Assembly (NCBI GenBank): GCA_947260005.1
Contig: CAMYOL010000029.1
Coordinates: forward strand, 187,077 to 251,076
Origin: an uncultured Ectothiorhodospiraceae bacterium
GTDB lineage: Bacteria; Pseudomonadota; Gammaproteobacteria; UBA6429; Thiohalophilaceae
DNA: 64,000 bases
Direction: 5' to 3'
The position numbers were made by a program, and so were the translations under genes. Positions 61,961-64,000 of the stretch are shown here, one piece after another; position 1 is the first letter of the stretch; each line of letters starts with the position of its first letter. A model generated the notes under the pieces. That model was not told the DNA's origin, did no database searches, and saw only the letters and a list, made by a program, of their open reading frames with translations.

Positions 61961-63490
61961 TCATCTTTTCCTAACCGCCGCTTTTTGGATTAACTCAGCA
62001 CAGTGAGATTGACCACTTTGCTTAGCAATCTCATAGGCGGTACGCCCTTGTTTGTCATCGAGTTGCTTCACCAACTTCAAGTGTCTATCCGCACCCGCAT
62101 TTAGCAATACGCTTACATTTTTAATGCGCCCTGCCCTCGCGGCAATCATCAGGGCACTCCAACCAAATTTATTTACGCTATTCACCTTTGCACCGGCGTT
62201 TAACATGACTTTCAGTATATCGCTATTGGCATTACCCGCCGCGACAGCCAACGGCATTTCACCTGTCAGGTCAGTGAGATTAATGTTCAGGCCCGCTTTT
62301 AATACTACGTCCAGAACCGAAGCGGATACCATCCTCTCTCTGGCAAACACAAACGCCAGGTTCTGTCCGGTGCGGGGATCGATCCAGTTGACCTCGGCAC
62401 CGTGTTGAATCAGTAAATCAACCATCTCAACATCAGCATTTATCGCGGCCGCATTGATGGGTCGTTTATTCAGGTGATCGCCGAAGTTGGGGCTGACGCC
62501 ATTTTTTAAAAGTCGCTGCACCTCACTATGTCGTTGCGAGCGCACCGCGCTTAGTAATAAAGACTGTTGACTTTCTGTCTCAGGTGGCAAGGTTGCGCCA
62601 GCTTTGATCAACAGATCGCATAAGCGGCGTTCACTTCTATACTTACACATTCGTAATGGCGTTTCTTTGCGTCCCCCTTTATCGTTAACCTGAGCACCAT
62701 GGGCAATTAACTGCACCAGTGATAACGCATCGTTTTCCAACAACGTTACCATCACTGGGGTAAACCCGCTGTGCGTGGTGGCATTCACATCGGCCCCGGC
62801 CTCAATCAATGTGCTTATTAAATTACGATCATGCAGACGTATCGCCTGCACCAGCGGCGTGAAGTTTTTTGCCCGACCCTGGCTGCTGGTTACATTTACA
62901 TTGGCACCCGCTTTAATCAAAGGCTCAATCATTTCATGGCGACCACGGCGCACTGCCACTAATAAAGGCGTTCGACCTTCGTGATCCCTTGCCTCTACGT
63001 TGGCACCAACCTTGAGTAAGATTCGTAAGGTGTCGAGCTGACCTTGTGCAGCGGCCAGGTGTAAAGGTGTACGGCCCTTGTCGGTGGCCGCACTCACATT
63101 TGCGCCTTTTTTAACGAGAGCCGTGATTAAACCAGTCGCATTGTTTCGCACCGCATAATGTAAGGGGGTAAGCTGATTTTTTGACTGTTTATTCGGATCG
63201 GCGCCCAACGTTAACAACAGCAAGGCGGTGTCTGCGCGCCGATTGTTGGCCGCATTGTGAATTGCGTAATAACCATTGCCATCACTGGCCTTATCAATGT
63301 TCATGCCGGCCGCTACAAACCAGCGAATATCATCATGCCGATGAAAACTCACCGCATGCATAAAGGCCTTCATAGTAAAGTCCAGGTCTTTGGCCTTGAT
63401 TTTTTCTATGGCCGACTGCGGTGTGGGGTACGCCTGTGCCCCACTGACCAGCCACAGTAATGCAAATAGAATGAGTAGTGGCCGCTTCAT
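61961..63490 (-). CDS. Exported ankyrin-repeat protein
   Basis: A 509-residue protein with a signal peptide (RPLLILFALLWLVSGAQA) and about thirteen ankyrin repeats covering residues 35-500. Units such as KGRTPLHLAAAQGQLDTLRILLKVGANVEARD and WSALMIAARAGRIKNVSVLLNAGADRH are canonical. Secretion to the periplasm is therefore likely. The start overlaps the stop of the upstream ankyrin gene by one base, so the two are co-translated. Function is protein binding, partner unknown; the AAA+ fusion gene follows on the same strand. Confidence 0.9.
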   Translation of the reverse strand: MKRPLLILFALLWLVSGAQAYPTPQSAIEKIKAKDLDFTMKAFMHAVSFHRHDDIRWFVAAGMNIDKASDGNGYYAIHNAANNRRADTALLLLTLGADPNKQSKNQLTPLHYAVRNNATGLITALVKKGANVSAATDKGRTPLHLAAAQGQLDTLRILLKVGANVEARDHEGRTPLLVAVRRGRHEMIEPLIKAGANVNVTSSQGRAKNFTPLVQAIRLHDRNLISTLIEAGADVNATTHSGFTPVMVTLLENDALSLVQLIAHGAQVNDKGGRKETPLRMCKYRSERRLCDLLIKAGATLPPETESQQSLLLSAVRSQRHSEVQRLLKNGVSPNFGDHLNKRPINAAAINADVEMVDLLIQHGAEVNWIDPRTGQNLAFVFARERMVSASVLDVVLKAGLNINLTDLTGEMPLAVAAGNANSDILKVMLNAGAKVNSVNKFGWSALMIAARAGRIKNVSVLLNAGADRHLKLVKQLDDKQGRTAYEIAKQSGQSHCAELIQKAAVRKR

Positions 63491-64000
63491 TAATCCAGCA
63501 CCTTGATCTCGACCTTTAAATTACCGCGGTCCTTGCGTGTCTTGGGTTGGGCTTTGATCGGGTCAGCCCCCCCGGCTTTGGTTAACAAGGTGACCACATC
63601 AAAATGCCCGGCACGTTTGGCTTCGCTCAAGGCTGTCCAGCCGCGCCGACTGCGCGCATTGATGTTAGCACCATGCTTTAATAACAAAGCAACTTTTTCT
63701 GAACTGCCTGTTTGCGCGGCGGCCATCAGTGGCGTCCAGCCATGCCAGTTGGGTTGATTTACGTCCACACCCGCTTCAATTAAGGCTTTTAACACGGCTA
63801 TACCCTCGGTCGCACTGGCTTTGACTAACAGTGGCCAATGATCCTTATCCGTGACATTTACTTTGGCACCGTGTTTGATTAATAAGCGAACCATTTTTGC
63901 ATCGGCGGTTGCATCACGAATCGCCACAAACATGACTGTGGTGTTTTCCTTAGAATGGCGCTGATGGATATTGGCGCCAGCCTTGAGTAATGTTTCCACC
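63490..64000 (-). CDS. Ankyrin-repeat protein (C-terminal part, cut by window edge)
   Basis: The visible 169 residues hold four to five ankyrin repeats (HWPLLVKASATEGIAVLKALIEAGVDVNQPN; WTPLMAAAQTGSSEKVALLLKHGANINARS). They are followed by a basic tail (KAQPKTRKDRGNLKVEIKVLD). The N-terminus lies beyond position 64000, so localisation is unknown. Its TAA shares a base with the ATG of the next ankyrin gene. Confidence 0.88.
   Translation of the reverse strand, partial: VETLLKAGANIHQRHSKENTTVMFVAIRDATADAKMVRLLIKHGAKVNVTDKDHWPLLVKASATEGIAVLKALIEAGVDVNQPNWHGWTPLMAAAQTGSSEKVALLLKHGANINARSRRGWTALSEAKRAGHFDVVTLLTKAGGADPIKAQPKTRKDRGNLKVEIKVLD

Overview
The window comes from a gammaproteobacterium with a polar-type flagellar system. 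The flagellar gene order (fliC, flaG, fliD, fliS, fliT, fleQ, fleS, fleR, fliE, fliF, fliG) is the Pseudomonas/Vibrio arrangement. The FleQ/FleS/FleR cascade, several good sigma-54 promoters, CheV, a DsrC relative, OxyR with a fused peroxiredoxin-glutaredoxin, and a tRNA-Arg(CCU) all fit this. The species cannot be named from sequence alone, and there is no replication or rRNA marker. Base composition is moderately AT-rich throughout.

Region 1 (1-28903) is an almost uninterrupted flagellar and chemotaxis block. On the minus strand are the regulators, the start of the basal-body operon (fliEFG, with fliG cut by the window edge), flagellin, the cap and its chaperones, hook-junction genes (flgJKL), rod, ring and hook genes (flgB to flgI), and cheV-cheR. 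On the plus strand are flgA, flgM, flgN and a YcgR-like PilZ gene. I could read five sigma-54 sites with -24/-12 elements (upstream of fleS, fliD, flgJ, flgB and flgA). There are also two good FliA (sigma-28) sites (flgM and cheV) and one weaker one (fliC). The logic is FleQ plus sigma-54 to FleSR, then FleR plus sigma-54 to the rod, hook and cap genes, then FliA/FlgM to the late genes. Three c-di-GMP-type proteins (FleQ, an atypical PilZ, a YcgR-like PilZ) sit in the block. A plus-strand pair between fliC and flgL encodes a small GPF-motif protein and a DsrC-family protein that lacks the usual C-terminal cysteine.

Region 2 (28974-43450) is mostly housekeeping and stress genes. It holds tRNA-Arg, an FHA protein, rhlE, a wrecked cold-shock gene that keeps its leader and terminator, prx-grx divergent from oxyR across a readable OxyR operator, a glycosyltransferase, pcm, a slipin/NfeD pair, a Lon-like protease, a DUF1207-like barrel and an alpha/beta hydrolase.

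Region 3 (43451-56304) looks accessory. It has many short hypothetical genes, dispersed GTCAGAC motifs, a decamer tandem array and a fragment of a gp25-type baseplate protein. It also has four hydrolases without signal peptides: an HExxH metalloprotease, a zinc amidase, a DUF2235 hydrolase and a subtilase, the last followed by a small protein resembling its pro-domain. DarP and a DUF2784 protein are ordinary residents.

Region 4 (56377-64000) holds a membrane protein, a YihY-family protein and a bacteriohemerythrin. It also carries a 1121-residue membrane-anchored double AAA+ protein whose last 245 residues read as a release-factor (PCRF-type) domain without GGQ. Upstream of it are two tandem ankyrin-repeat genes, the first cut by the window edge. 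The AAA+/release-factor fusion is the most unusual gene in the window.
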